From: Nemertoderma westbladi
Lineage: Eukaryota; Xenacoelomorpha; Nemertodermatida; Nemertodermatidae
Direction of reading: 5' to 3'
Assembly: GCA_032718475.1 (NCBI GenBank)
Contig: JAUCBJ010003186.1
Span: 1 to 36,381, forward strand
DNA length: 36,381 nt
Part shown: piece after piece, positions 1-10,633 of the stretch
Layout: each line of letters starts with the position of its first letter
Numbering within the stretch: the first letter of the stretch is position 1
Made by a program: the position numbers and the translations under genes
Notes under the pieces: model-generated
Databases searched by the model: none
What the model was told of the DNA's origin: nothing
Seen by the model: the letters and a program-made list of their open reading frames with translations, nothing else

Positions 1-97
1 TTATCAAGGTTAATACTATTACGTGAATTTCATAAAATCATAGGAAAACATTCAAAGGATATCAAGATTTAAAAATATTTTCATTAAATAAAATATC

Positions 98-175
98 GGG
101 GGGGCAATTGTCCGGGGGCAATTGTCCGGGGGGCAATTGTACGGGGGCAATTGTCCGGGGAAATTGTCCGGGGGG
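98..175. repeat. Short G-rich tandem repeat with CAATTG cores
   Basis: About five units of 13-17 bp, each a run of G followed by CAATTGTCC or a variant (one has GTACGG, one has AAATTG). The CAATTG core is a 6-bp palindrome. It lies just downstream of the receptor's last exon on the gene's strand. Such G-run/CAATTG strings could be a transposon end or plain low-complexity expansion; the sequence does not decide. An open frame across it (108-329) has no recognisable protein features. Confidence 0.7.
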
Positions 176-341
176 CTTTTTACCGAATTCGGCTATTGTT
201 GGTGTGACCAGAGATAAATCTAATAATGAATGGATCATGTCTTATTTGGCTATACCCATATTCCCCGCCCCTATTCATGACTCTAAATATAAAACCATTT
301 TTTTATGTAAAATAAATATTTCACTATGACAAACTATATCA

Positions 342-347
342 TTTATT
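342..347 (-). promoter_or_regulatory. Candidate polyadenylation signal of the receptor gene
   Basis: AATAAA on the minus strand, about 90 nt beyond the receptor stop codon at 438-440. The position suits a short 3' UTR, but the region is AT-rich and the hexamer is common by chance. No transcript evidence is available. Confidence 0.35.
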
Positions 348-437
348 ACAGCAACAACGAAAACAAAATATAGCTAATTATTAAATAAATATCACATGTG
401 TTGTGTTTGTATTGTTAAGAAATGTTTCTGGAACGTT

Positions 438-800
438 TTATACAACTTTTTTTAAAGGTTTATGTAGATTGACATTGGATTCGTCAGTATCAACTTCTCC
501 AACATCAGCTGACACGTCAGCCCGATGTTCCTTATTGAATGGTAGAAGCTCTAACTCGTCTCCCAATCGAGCCTTGTTGTTAGTTGTCGTCTTGGCAACG
601 TTGTTAGCGTTTCGGACAGGGAACACTGGCGAGTACTGACTGGTGGTTACCAATGTCCGACTGCGGCCTCTGTGCTGACCGTTGGTGGGATTACTGCACC
701 GTCTGGCGTTCCTCACAGACTTGTACCGAATCCAGCGTTTAACTATTTCTTTGTGAACTTGTCCGTTTAGGAAACAGAAAACCAACGCAACTAGAAATCC
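438..800 (-). CDS. Class B GPCR, last coding exon (end of TM7, helix 8, C-terminal tail)
   Basis: The exon starts after a TTTTCAG acceptor (801-802) in phase 0 and ends at TAA (438-440), giving 120 residues. It opens with GFLVALVFCFLNGQV, the signature end of TM7 in secretin-family receptors (family form GF.VA..YCF.N.EV), then helix 8 HKEIVKRW. A hydrophilic tail of about 90 residues follows, rich in Arg/Asn/Thr and then acidic, ending KKVV. The previous exon ends SFQ in phase 0, so the join reads SFQ|GFLVAL, the classical class B exon junction. Class B receptors bind peptide hormones at the cell surface and mainly signal through Gs. The ligand cannot be assigned; TM6-TM7 look nearer PTH/calcitonin-type than CRF-type receptors, which is only an impression. 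Confidence 0.93.
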   Translation of the reverse strand, partial: GFLVALVFCFLNGQVHKEIVKRWIRYKSVRNARRCSNPTNGQHRGRSRTLVTTSQYSPVFPVRNANNVAKTTTNNKARLGDELELLPFNKEHRADVSADVGEVDTDESNVNLHKPLKKVV

Positions 801-904
801 CTGAAAACAAATGAGGTAAACTTGTAAGCAATATCACATACAATGTTACCTAAATGTTACCTAAACAAAAATGTTACCTAAGAAACCTGTCGAAAACAGA
901 CTGC

Positions 905-1140
905 GGTGACCCCCCATCACCCCCCCCGCCCCCCATCACACCCCCCCCCCCCATCACCCTCCCTTATTTTTTGTATGCTGTGGCGCCCCCCACCCCCATC
1001 CTGTAATTTTGTATACTGGGGTGGCCCCCCATTCCCATCCCCTAATACTTTTGTATTAGGGGTTCCCCCATCCCATATTCCCATCCCCAGAATATTTGTC
1101 TGGGGATGGGCGCCCCCTTCCCCTCCTTTTTGTATGCTTT
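905..1140. repeat. C-rich low-complexity block with about 45-bp tandem subunits
   Basis: Long C runs (905-965) are followed by about four diverged units that each contain TTTTGTAT plus a C-rich stretch with CCCATCCCC. It lies in the receptor's last intron. Open frames on both strands here are Pro/His- or Gly-rich translations of the repeat and are not credible proteins. Confidence 0.6.
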
Positions 1141-1261
1141 GGTCTGAATTGATTGGGATATTCCTCAGCAACCAAAACTGGACGGGTACCGTAGGCCTAC
1201 TTGATGTGTATAGGAGTCCCATACAAATCTGTTTCAGTATTAAACTACAGTAGCTTTATAA

Positions 1262-1835
1262 CCCTCAACTCTTTTTTCATTCTAAATAATTATTCGGGAC
1301 CATGCTCATAAAGGCGGCGGTGTGCCGCAATGTCGTCTTTTCATATCCAGACCCCCAGGGTGGTAGAGTGCCGCCATTATTTATACCTCTTATAACTTTC
1401 TTATACCTATATTGGGGCGGAAAACTGGAGTTCATATTCGTGTTGGGCGGGAAATAGGGCCTACTGGTCTAGAAAAGTTAATTTAATATTGCTTGAATGG
1501 GATTCCTATTGGTTTGAGGGATATTTTAAATGACATAATTTATGCAATTTAATTTCAATTTAACCAATAATTTTGTTACAAATGATTGGTGGCAGTGTTC
1601 CGCCCAAGGGATTCAAATAAAAGATTTAAAAATTGCGAAAATGGTTAAAGCCGGCAGTATGCCGCCTTTGGAGAGGTAGGATAAGTAAGTAATAATAGGC
1701 CTATGGTTTGGTTATCCTCTTTAAATAAAAATCTCTGGGAAAGACAAGAAAATAAACCTTGGTCCGATCATATATATTTTCTTGGTCATTGGAAGTAAAA
1801 ATTTATGTAATAATTTATCTTTAGTACGCAAAGGG
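1262..1835 (+). mobile_element. piggyBac-like MITE, diverged copy 1
   Basis: A non-coding element of about 574 bp matching the reverse complement of the 11988-12568 element. Shared blocks include GGACCATGCTCATAAAGGCG, the AATTTTGTTACA region near 1570, CCTTGGTCCGATCA near 1760 and the end GTACGCAAAGGG. The left end reads ACCCTC with the TTAA target decayed to ATAA; the right flank is TAAA. It contains four short hairpin boxes of the form GGCGGCA-nnn-TGCCGCC. No transposase is present. It lies in the receptor intron 801-1962. Confidence 0.7.
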
Positions 1836-1962
1836 TAAATCTTTGGACTGATTCAAACCAGTGCTAAATTTTCAGTACAATGACTAATTACCATGATTCC
1901 GTCTTTATATTATACAGTAGCATTCCATGGTGTAATAGATAGGTATAATTGGATTAATTCAC

Positions 1963-2128
1963 CTGAAATGAAGTGAATATCGCTTCGTAGTATAGCCGCA
2001 CCAGTATCAGAGTTCGGTTTGTATCGTCTATGTCTTTCAGCTGTTGGTCCAGAGGGGGAATAAATGACACAGCGATGTAATGTATACCGAAGGGAGGAAT
2101 TAGTACTAGTGTTGCCTTGGTGATCTTC
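1963..2128 (-). CDS. Class B GPCR exon (TM6, extracellular loop 3, start of TM7)
   Basis: A 166-nt exon with acceptor TCTAATTTCAG (AG at 2130-2129) and donor CAG|GTGAAT (GT at 1962-1961). It starts with the last base of a split Arg codon: CG from exon 31030-30939 plus G here gives CGG. It then reads KITKATLVLIPPFGIHYI, matching the class B TM6 pattern K..KATLVL.PL.G..Y. A loop with LDQQLKDIDD follows, then TM7 beginning with LVRLYYEAIFTSFQ. It enters in phase 2 and leaves in phase 0. The upstream intron is about 28.8 kb and holds most of the window. Confidence 0.93.
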
Positions 2129-2130
2129 CT

Positions 2131-3002
2131 GAAATTAGACAAACTGTAAAACTGTTACTAGGCAGTAATGATGATTAATATTATATATTAAACTGGATAA
2201 TTAATATATTGTAATACAGTAAATTTTGTGTAAATAAATAACTTTTAATCCATTTAAAATAAAACGAAAAATAAACAACTGATATTTAATTAAGGTATGC
2301 AATTTTATTATAGATATTTAAAATTTCGCTCAGGTTAAAATAAACACTAATTTCTCAGTAAATATTTTTTAACTCTATAATGCACACAGATATTCTACCT
2401 GATCATTTGTCCATCTATATATTCGGCTTTCCTAAAGTGCTAATTAAAATAAGTAGTATTGTACCATGACCTACTACCATGACCTATTATTATATAATTA
2501 TATATTAACTATAATTATATATTAACTAGTAGGTAATAATTGTACTAATTTAATATATAATATTATTTATTAATATTTTGTACTGATAATTATCACAATG
2601 TACAAGAAGACGTCAATATCGTAGCATAATTTTGCAAAGGCGAGATAATAGCGCGGAGATTAATACCAGTAACAATGCGATTAATTTCTTTATATTTTCA
2701 TTTAATTACATTAAAATCTCCTCGCTGCAGAGCGCCGCTATAACTCAACGATTACCATTGTCTTGTGCAGGCCAATTCACTTCTTTTTAAGCAGTTTGTT
2801 GCATTTTATGCAGGTTTGTTTGTTGTAGTCAAATGCGGCCATATTAAATCAATGATATAATTTATACTGTAGCGAGTCGTATCTTTATAATGAAATTTTT
2901 AGAGCGGTATCTAAGGAATTGCGGCTCATTTACAGCAGATGTTTGATATAATATGTTTCGAGGATAATAATGTTTGAAAAGTGACGTATGGTATAAATGT
3001 GA
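2131..3002. other. Intronic AT-rich sequence, nothing recognised
   Basis: Single-copy-looking AT-rich DNA with small local duplications (CATGACCTA twice near 2465-2485; ATTATATATTAACTA twice near 2500-2530). No protein homology was seen on either strand. The right part may be the 5' region of the adjoining LINE, whose exact 5' end cannot be placed. Confidence 0.5.
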
Positions 3003-6000
3003 CGTATTTGCGGTGATATAGAGAGTAACCCTGGCCCGCTCTCTGTATGGCACCATAATGTCCGCAGCCTTTTACCAAAATTAAATAACAAAATCTGCAC
3101 TGACAAGGTAAAAATAATTTACGACACTATCTTAGATTTAAATATTGATATTTTTATTGTAACGGAAACATGGTTTTTAAAATCTACGGCAGCTGACCAT
3201 GAAAGTGAGCTGAACAAACACTCTTATAAATACTATGACAAACCCCGCGCTGACAACTCGGGGTACGGTGGTGTCGGGTTATTTATCAGGGAGTCATTAC
3301 CCCATCTCAGACGCACTGGCAGGGCCTTTAACTCGCAAGGTCTAGAATTAATATTTATTGATATTTTCATCGTAAAATTAAAAGTTCTCGTGATTGGTCT
3401 TTACACACCCACCGAACCTACTGCACAGTACTGGGATACCTTGTACGATGTTATATGTAACATCACCACAGCGTATAAATATGACGGAATTCTTCTTTTA
3501 GGTGACTTTAATACCAACTGTTTTCACCAAACTCCTTTTCTAGTAAACAAATTCTGCTCTTTAACTGGTTTTACCCAAGTGATAAACTCTATAACTCGAT
3601 CCCAATCCCATACTTGCATTGACTTATTATTCACTAATTTACTTCCCCTGAAAATTAAGGCGGACGCACATGCTGATATTTGTTTTGACAACAACCTTCC
3701 TATTTCTGACCACTCGCCAATTTTTATCGACTTAAACGTTGATATCAAACCGCCACCCCTTTTCATTCGTACCGTATGGGATTATGACAAAGCAAACTGG
3801 GGAGAATTCAGACAATTCCTAAATAGCAAATGTCTTAGTAGCTACTTTTGTGCACATGCCGATGACCCTGTTGAAGGTGTTAATTTTCTCACAGAGACTT
3901 TATTTGAAGGTACGAATAGATTTATTCCCAGCCACAAAATAAAAACCAGATCCAGCGACCCTAAGTGGATAAATAATGAGTTGCGCTCACTGTTCAGGCG
4001 CAGGGAAAGGCTACACAAACGAGCCAAAGGGACACCCAACAACTCAAATCAATGGGTCAAATTCAGAAAATATCGAAATTTTGTCACTCAAAAAGTTCGC
4101 TTAGCTAAGGCTTCATATTCTAGTGAATTGTATTTATCAACCAAAAGTTCCAGCAACTTAGACTCTAAGAAATGGTTTTCAATAGTAAAGTCGGTACTGG
4201 GGAAAAACAAATTATCATCCATCCCGTTCTTATTTGATGGTGATACAGCGGTGTATGAAGCCTTTGACAAAGCCCAAGTTCTAAATAACAGATTTGTCCT
4301 TAATTCCACTTTACCAGGTTTATTACCGACGACTCCAGTACAATCCACACCTCAGGCAGCACCACCGCTAGTACATCCCACACACCAGCCTGTACCACCG
4401 GTGGTACTTTCTGTAGTACCTCCAGTGCTTCACCACATACCCCCGACTGTACCACTGGTAGTACATCCCACACCTCCGATTGTACCTCCAGCAGTGCACC
4501 CCATACCCCAGACTGTACCACCGGTAGTACATCCCACATCTCCGACTGTACCTCCAGCAGTGCACCCCATACCCCAGACTGTACCACCGGTAGTACATCC
4601 CACACCTCCGATTGTACCTCCAGCAGTGCACCCCATACCCCTGACTGTACCACCAGTAGCACATCCCACACCTCCGATTATACCTCCAGCAGTGCACCCC
4701 ATACCCCAGACTGTACCACCGGTAGTACATCCCACACCTCCGATTGTACCTCCAGCAGTGCACCCCATACCCCAGACTGTACCACCGGTAGTACATCCCA
4801 CACCTCCGACTGTACCTCCAGCAGTGCACCCCATACCCCAGACTGTACCACCGGTAGTACATACCACACCTCCGATTGTACCTCCAGCAGTGCACCCCAT
4901 ACTCCAGACTGTACCATCGGTGGTACATCCTGTAGTGCCCCCAGTGCTTCATCCCATACCCCAGACTGTACCACCGGTAGTACATCCCACACCTCCGATT
5001 GTACCTCCAGCAGTGCACCCCATACCCCTGACTGTACCACCAGTAGCACATCCCACACCTCCGATTATACCTCCAGCAGTGCACCCCATACCCCTGACTG
5101 TACCACCAGTAGCACATCCCACACCTCCGATTATACCTCCAGCAGTGCACCCCATACCCCAGACTGTACCACCGGTAGTACATCCCACACCTCCGACTGT
5201 ACCTCCAGCAGTGCACCCCATACCCCAGACTGTACCACCGGTAGCACATCCCACACCTCCGATTATACCTCCAGCAGTGCACCCCATACCCCAGACTGTA
5301 CCACCGGTAGTACATCCCACACCTCCGATTGTACCTCCAGCAGTGCACCCCATACCCCAGACTGTACCACCGGTAGTACATACCACACCTCCGATTGTAC
5401 CTCCAGCAGTGCACCCCATACTCCAGACTGTACCATCGGTGGTACATCCTGTAGTGCCCCCAGTGCTTCATCCCATACCACAGACTGTACCACCAGCGGC
5501 ACACCCCATACCCCAGACTGTACCATCGGTGGTATATCCCGTGGAGCCTGCAGCGGTACATCCCACACCACAATCTTTACCCCCGACTTTAATACACCCC
5601 GACCCCTCGACTGTTCAGGGCATCCCTGAAGAAGCAGTCCTAGAGCACATTCAGATTTCAGAAGAGGACGTAGGTGCAGGTATTTCATCCTTAAAAACGA
5701 ATGGATCTCCTGGTATCGATGGAATAAGTAACAGAGTTATTAAATCATTATCCGGCTCTTTAATAGTTGGTCTAACTATTTTATTTAACGCGTTACTTAA
5801 CATTTCTATTTTTCCACAATCCTGGAAGTATTCTAATATTACTCCAATTTTTAAAAAGGGAGAATTTTATAATTCTGGCAACTATCGCCCAATTTCATTA
5901 TTAAATAACCTTTCTAAGCTTTTTGAAACTGTTGTCAGAAAGCATATCTGGAATTTCTTATGGCATAAAATATCGAAACGACAATCAGGATTTATTCCCG

Positions 6001-6137
6001 GCGATAGTTGCCAAAACCAACTTCTCTTCCTATACGACTCCTGGTGCCAGGCCTGGGACGAAGGCGACGTCACACAAGTAATATTCTGTGATGTCACAAA
6101 AGCCTTTGACAGGGTTATGGCACGCAGGTCTCCTTGA
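3003..6137 (+). pseudogene. LINE ORF2, first part: 2A-like motif, endonuclease, repeat linker, RT palm start
   Basis: This frame is open for 1,044 codons. GDIESNPGP is at 3012-3038, fitting the 2A ribosome-skipping consensus D(V/I)ExNPGP. The endonuclease begins at NVRSLLP (3057) and has VTETW near 3160, LLLGDFN near 3500 and an intact SDHSP near 3705. Residues from about 4320 to 5610 nt are a Pro/His/Val minisatellite. The RT follows with GSPGIDGI near 5705, NYRPISLLNN near 5880 and motif A FCDVTKAFDRV near 6085. The frame is then lost just after FDRV and stops at 6137. The most likely lesion is one extra base in GTTATGGCAC near 6116, because WHAGLL, expected next, is in another frame. Confidence 0.9.
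4320..5610 (+). repeat. 66-bp in-frame minisatellite inside LINE ORF2
   Basis: About 19 copies of a 66-bp unit encoding 22 residues (core VPPAVHPIPQTVPP), itself two related 33-bp halves. Copies vary (I/T, A/V, Q/L, P/S) and include a variant block with VVPPVLHPIPQ that occurs at about 4925 and again about 5445, so larger segments were duplicated too. No frame-breaking indel is present over 1.29 kb. It sits in the variable linker between endonuclease and RT. Reverse-strand open frames across it (for example 5573-4368) are translations of the repeat. Confidence 0.92.
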
Positions 6138-7518
6138 AAAATTATATAGAATGGGAATCCGCGGTCGTTTATTGGCATGGTTCCAATGTTATTTATCAGG
6201 GCGTTGGCAGCGTGTAGTATTAGATGGGACATGCTCACTGTTTCTGGCGGTGCTCGCTGGCGTACCCCAGGGAAGTGTGCTCGGTCCCATCTTATTTATT
6301 ATTTACATAAATGACCTTGTTGATGTATTGTCGGCAAACTGTTCACTGTTTGCTAACGATACATCTCTTTCATCTAGAATCAGTCATCCTGTTGTGCGCG
6401 CTCACTTTCTTAACCACGAACTTCATGAACTACACACTTGGGCTACTAAATGGCTCGTAACTTTTAACCCAGAGAAAACAATTGTAATGACTATGTGTGG
6501 TTCCATCCCCTACCAGACAGTGCCATTACACCTAAATGGTGAGGCCCTTCCGTGTGGTGAGACTCACAAACAACTGGGACTGGTATTTTCTTCCAATTTC
6601 AAGTTCAATGACCATGCCCTAGAACTAATTAACTCAGTTTCGAGAAATCTATTGGTTCTGCGGAAAACTAAATACGTCCTATCCAAAGATGCAATACTAA
6701 AAATATACAAAACATTTATACATCCTAAACTGGAATACGGCTGTGCGGTCTGGAACAACATATCTCAAGAAATGTCTGAACTACTTGACAATTTTGAACT
6801 TGAAATTCTAAGAATTGCCACTGGTGCTCCATCTCGCACTTCACATAGCAAGTTATATACCGAATGCAACATACCGAGTCTCTCTTCCACGCGCTCAGCC
6901 AACTGCTTAATAACTTTTTATAAAATTATTAACAAGTTAACTCCGGAGTACTTATTTTCCAGAATCCCAATTACAGTAGGGCAAAACCCATCACATAGTT
7001 ACCCTCTCAGAAACAGCGCCAAAATTTCCCAAATATCGTACCGTAAAGACCTTTATGGCAAATCTTTCTTTCCAAACACTATAAAAAAATGGAACGATCT
7101 CCCTTTTTCAACACGTTCACTCCCTCTCCCGACGTTTAAATCCCGACTCATTTCAAATAATGTTATCAAACCATTTTACTGTGTTGGAACCCGCAAATTT
7201 CAAATCATTGTCTGCCAGTTGCGACTGCGGTGTAGCGAATTATCTGCAGACATGGTATCCAGGCACCTTCAGGACTCACCTGAGTGCACCTCATGCGGTG
7301 CTGCCACAGAAAACGCCTTTCACTTTTTTATAACTTGTCCGAGTTACTCTGGTGCCCGCCGTACACTGAAGGTTGGGTTGGAAGCTCTGGGGGCTTCACT
7401 GTTATTAAACTCTGTATTAGAGGAACAAGGTATATCTGCGACCGATTACAACAAATTTTTCTCCCTTCTAAACACCTTTGTTGTCTCTACTCAGCGTTTT
7501 CGGCTACTTTCACAATAA
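6118..7518 (+). pseudogene. LINE ORF2, second part: RT fingers/palm, thumb and C-terminal Cys/His domain
   Basis: Continues the RT after the frameshift: WHAGLLEKLYRMGI, then GVPQGSVLGPILF near 6256 and the active-site box LFANDTSL near 6350. The family norm is FADD, so one of the two catalytic aspartates is Asn (AAC), which should abolish polymerase activity. Later blocks are LRNSAKISQ and FFPNTIKKWNDLP, typical of CR1/jockey-type C-termini, and a Cys/His cluster CTSCG...H....CP near 7285-7340. It ends TAA at 7516-7518. With the frameshift, this copy cannot encode an active polymerase. Confidence 0.9.
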
Positions 7519-7770
7519 AACACCATTAGCACAAAATATTTACTTACTTGCTTGCATATATACCTTTTCCCTTCAACTGTCTTTGTTAGCTAATTAAATA
7601 GATTCATTTGGTAATGTAAATTAAATTTCACTGTATGTTGCTACATTATATTATTTTATTTTTTATGTTTATTGATGTGCCTTCTATTTTGTGGCTTGGT
7701 TGTGAGTCAGCGCGCCCGTCGGTTTAGTATATTTTTATTTTATAAAGTTTATTGTTTACCATATATTTAC
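7519..7770 (+). other. Probable 3' UTR of the CR1-like LINE
   Basis: AT-rich DNA after the LINE stop, with AATAAA in the first 20 bases. It includes a stretch of distinct composition near 7680-7725 (GTGAGTCAGCGCGCCC). The element's true end is not visible. Confidence 0.4.
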
Positions 7771-9398
7771 AACTGTCACTCCTAGCAACTCTAATCTGAT
7801 ATAATAACTAAGCTGGATATAGGGCATTATCTGTCCGAATTGTTATTGTTACTGTCAATTGTCATAATGTGACCCTGTTAAGCTTAATTCAATATACAGT
7901 CTTACCGCTAGAGAAAAATAAAAGGTAGCGCTTAGTCTGTACAACTATTTAATCTTGGTTTATATTTACATTCATAAAAACTAGGAAATATTACTAACGG
8001 CCCTGCCACTGCTGATAACGTACGTCCAATTTGTCTTACTTTCTGCGATAGCCTGATCACTTCTGTAAGGTTGTCTGTCAGTTATGATTTGAACATGCTT
8101 TTCAATTTCCGATACTGACTGGCCGGATATTAGAATGTTGTCGGGACATCCTATTGTTTCGAGACATTTTACAGTCATTGCCGGCCCTCATCACGCAATT
8201 AATGGAGAGTGGTATCCTCGTGTATACTATACAAGTACTCTCTTTCATGTATACATACAGGTATTGAATTAATTTGACAAATGCAATGACTCTTGCTAAC
8301 AACTCTTCTGGTCAAAAAAATGCCAACAGTAGGCCCTAGTGAATATATTCTTCCAAATTTAAGGAATTCCAACCCTGGAGTTATGATAACCCATCGTATC
8401 GGTTCAACGCAGAGTTGTTTGTGTTTATGTAGGCGAAGGATCACAGCTTACGGAACTCATGTCGCTGTGACCTCTCTAGTTGTTGACAAAGAAATAACCT
8501 CTATTCCACAGACGTTGTCGATAGTTTTCAAGACCTTTCAACCAAGATGTATAAATCTAAATAACAGCAGAAATCTGAAATTAGCGTGGGCTGATCTTGT
8601 TTCATAGTATTACTTGTACTTCCTTAGAAAGTTCTTATTTGGTTCTTTGGTTAGGTGTACTGGACATATATGATGACTAAGATTCATAGAAATGTAATAA
8701 AATCTCTTTCTGAAATAATTGTTATCTTGTTTGCCTAGCCAAGGTAACCGGATGGAAATTTCAAACTTTGCGCGCATGTAATAGATGACGGAAGGTGAAG
8801 GATTCTGTTCTTGAGATTTAAAAGTCTATCAATATATTTAACATTTGAATTGGTTTACATTTCCGTTGCCATGGTAATAAGAAGGATAATGAAAACTTTG
8901 AATGATTTTTTACCAATTCTGTTTCGGTTTTTCAGATTAAATAATAAGTTAAATTTGCCAAAAAAAATTTCCAACGTTTGTAATTTGTGAATCACATTTA
9001 AAATAATATGCCAATAAAAAACTGTCCAATTAGAGAGCAGGACTATTCCAGAATAATAAATATCGGTTAAAAATTATTAGAAACTGAGGACAGACCCAAG
9101 GCATGTCAGTTGCAAATGAAATAAATAGTTGTCTAATTTATAGTAGGGGGTTATAATGGCTAATTAATGTTGTTATACAATTATTATAGGAATGCATCTA
9201 GGGGTCTTATTAACCTAGAATGATAAGTTTATTTTACCGAAAATAACTTATCTTTTATGTTCGCAATTGTAGGAATAATCCCATTTTTACTTATTCAACA
9301 TCAGTTCCTATAATAAATGTATAAAGCAAACATTGTTACTATCAATAATAGTAATCAGGGGCTAATAAATGGCAGCTGGCTTTGAAATTAATACTCTT
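7771..9398. other. Intronic sequence, nothing firmly recognised
   Basis: About 1.6 kb of mostly AT-rich DNA. An open frame at 8293-8607 (+, 104 codons) has no motif I recognise, no repeat structure and overlapping open frames on the other strand, so it is not called as a gene. No RNA gene, TIR or tandem repeat was seen. Confidence 0.5.
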
Positions 9399-9957
9399 CG
9401 AATACGACACCACGCTGAAGAGACCCAGTAATTTCGAAACGCGATTTCGACACCACGCTGAAGAGACCCAGTAAGTTCGAAACGCGAATACGACACCACG
9501 CTGAAGAGACCCAGTAAGTTCGAAACGCGAATACGACACCACGCTGAAGAGACCCAGTAAGTTCGAAACGCGAATACGACACCACGCTGAAGAGACCCAG
9601 TAAGTTCGAAACGCGAATACGACACCACGCTGAAGAGACCCAGTAAGTTCGAAACGCGAATACGACACCGCGCTGAAGAGACCCAGTAAGTTTGAAACGC
9701 GAATACGACACCACGCTGAAGAGACCCAGTAAGTTCGAAACGCGAATACGACACCACGCTGAAGAGACTCAGTAAGTTCGAAACGCGAATACGACACCAC
9801 GCTGAAGAGACCCAGTAAGTTTGAAACGCGAATACGACACCACGCTGAAGAGACCCAGTAAGTTCGAAACGCGAATACGACACCGCGCTGAAGAGACCCA
9901 GTAAGTTCGAAACGCGAATACGACACCGCGCTGAAGAGACCCAGTAAGTTCGAAACG
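9399..9957. repeat. 43-bp minisatellite, exactly 13 units
   Basis: 559 bp = 13 x 43 with no indel. The unit core is CCACGCTGAAGAGACCCAGT followed by AAGTTCGAAACGCG. Units differ only by scattered substitutions (CCGCG for CCACG in three units; TTTGAAA for TTCGAAA; the first two units are more diverged). Frames on the minus strand are open throughout but simply translate the repeat. On the receptor's strand each unit carries a splice-acceptor-like string (see findings). Confidence 0.96.
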
Positions 9958-10633
9958 CGAAATGTATTCCTATGGAAGTTTGAATTTGTCTATGGATTTT
10001 GGAACTTTTCAGGGGAATACATCATCACATGAACGTATATATTTATTTATTATAAATATAATAAATATTTATTTTTATTAATTAATTTATTTATTATATA
10101 TATGAGTTATGAAATACTTATATTGGTTGATTTCAATCTTCACTATCCTAAAATTAGGCCAAAAAGTCATCTCTAAGTGAATTTAATTCCAGTTTTCAAA
10201 AATTCTGGGAAACGTGGGCGTCTCATGTATTATTCGAATGATATCGGAAGTTTGGAATCAGTCGTGGATTATGTTAGCTAATTATTCTCCAACATTAATA
10301 CGCATTAATTATTTAGACACAGTAGTTAGTAGTAGTAGTACCAATTGCACGGTAGTTGACTTCCATGACTTAAAGGCTTCTTTGGAGAAACTAATTATAT
10401 CGTGACAGATCTTTTACTTCCAAAGTACCGGTACCTAATAGCCTATTACCAGGAGGTCGGCGTCCTATTGGGACAGTTAATGAATCCGTAGTGCTGAGAA
10501 CAATTCCTGGTCCAGTAAGGATTACATTATTATTTTGACAGTCCATAATGATATTAAATATGTCTTTACGCTGCATAACATAAACTTCAACAGATACAAC
10601 TATAATAATGTAACGAGTGAGATCAAATATAAA
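9958..10633. other. Intronic spacer between two minisatellites
   Basis: AT-rich, with (TTTAT/AATAA)-type low complexity at 10040-10100 and a short TAG microsatellite near 10325-10342. A 63-codon open frame at 10214-10405 has no recognisable features. Confidence 0.5.

Larger units (their letters stand above)
3003..7770 (+). mobile_element. CR1/jockey-like non-LTR retrotransposon (LINE), broken
   Basis: One LINE in the + orientation, antisense to the receptor. Order: 2A-like motif, AP-type endonuclease, proline/histidine minisatellite, reverse transcriptase, C-terminal Cys/His domain, AT-rich 3' UTR to about 7770. The frame is open from 3003, just after a TGA at 3000-3002, with no clear start codon, so the 5' end is probably truncated or decayed. 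No poly-A, short-repeat tail or target-site duplication could be pinned down. Clade assignment rests on domain order and motif style only. Confidence 0.88.

Noticed and set aside
917-1253. Proline-rich or glycine-rich ORFs near 1 kb
   Set aside because: They translate a C-rich low-complexity tandem repeat.
4368-5573. 401-codon minus-strand ORF over the LINE proline repeat
   Set aside because: Mirror translation of the 66-bp minisatellite; the plus strand has the real EN-RT reading frame.
8293-8607. 104-codon ORF as a gene
   Set aside because: No recognisable family, overlapping open frames on the other strand, and no splice or repeat support.
9342-9926. 194-codon minus-strand repeat ORF
   Set aside because: Translation of the 43-bp array; other frames on the same strand are equally open.
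9399-9957. CRISPR array
   Set aside because: Repeats are contiguous with no unique spacers, and the context is an animal intron.
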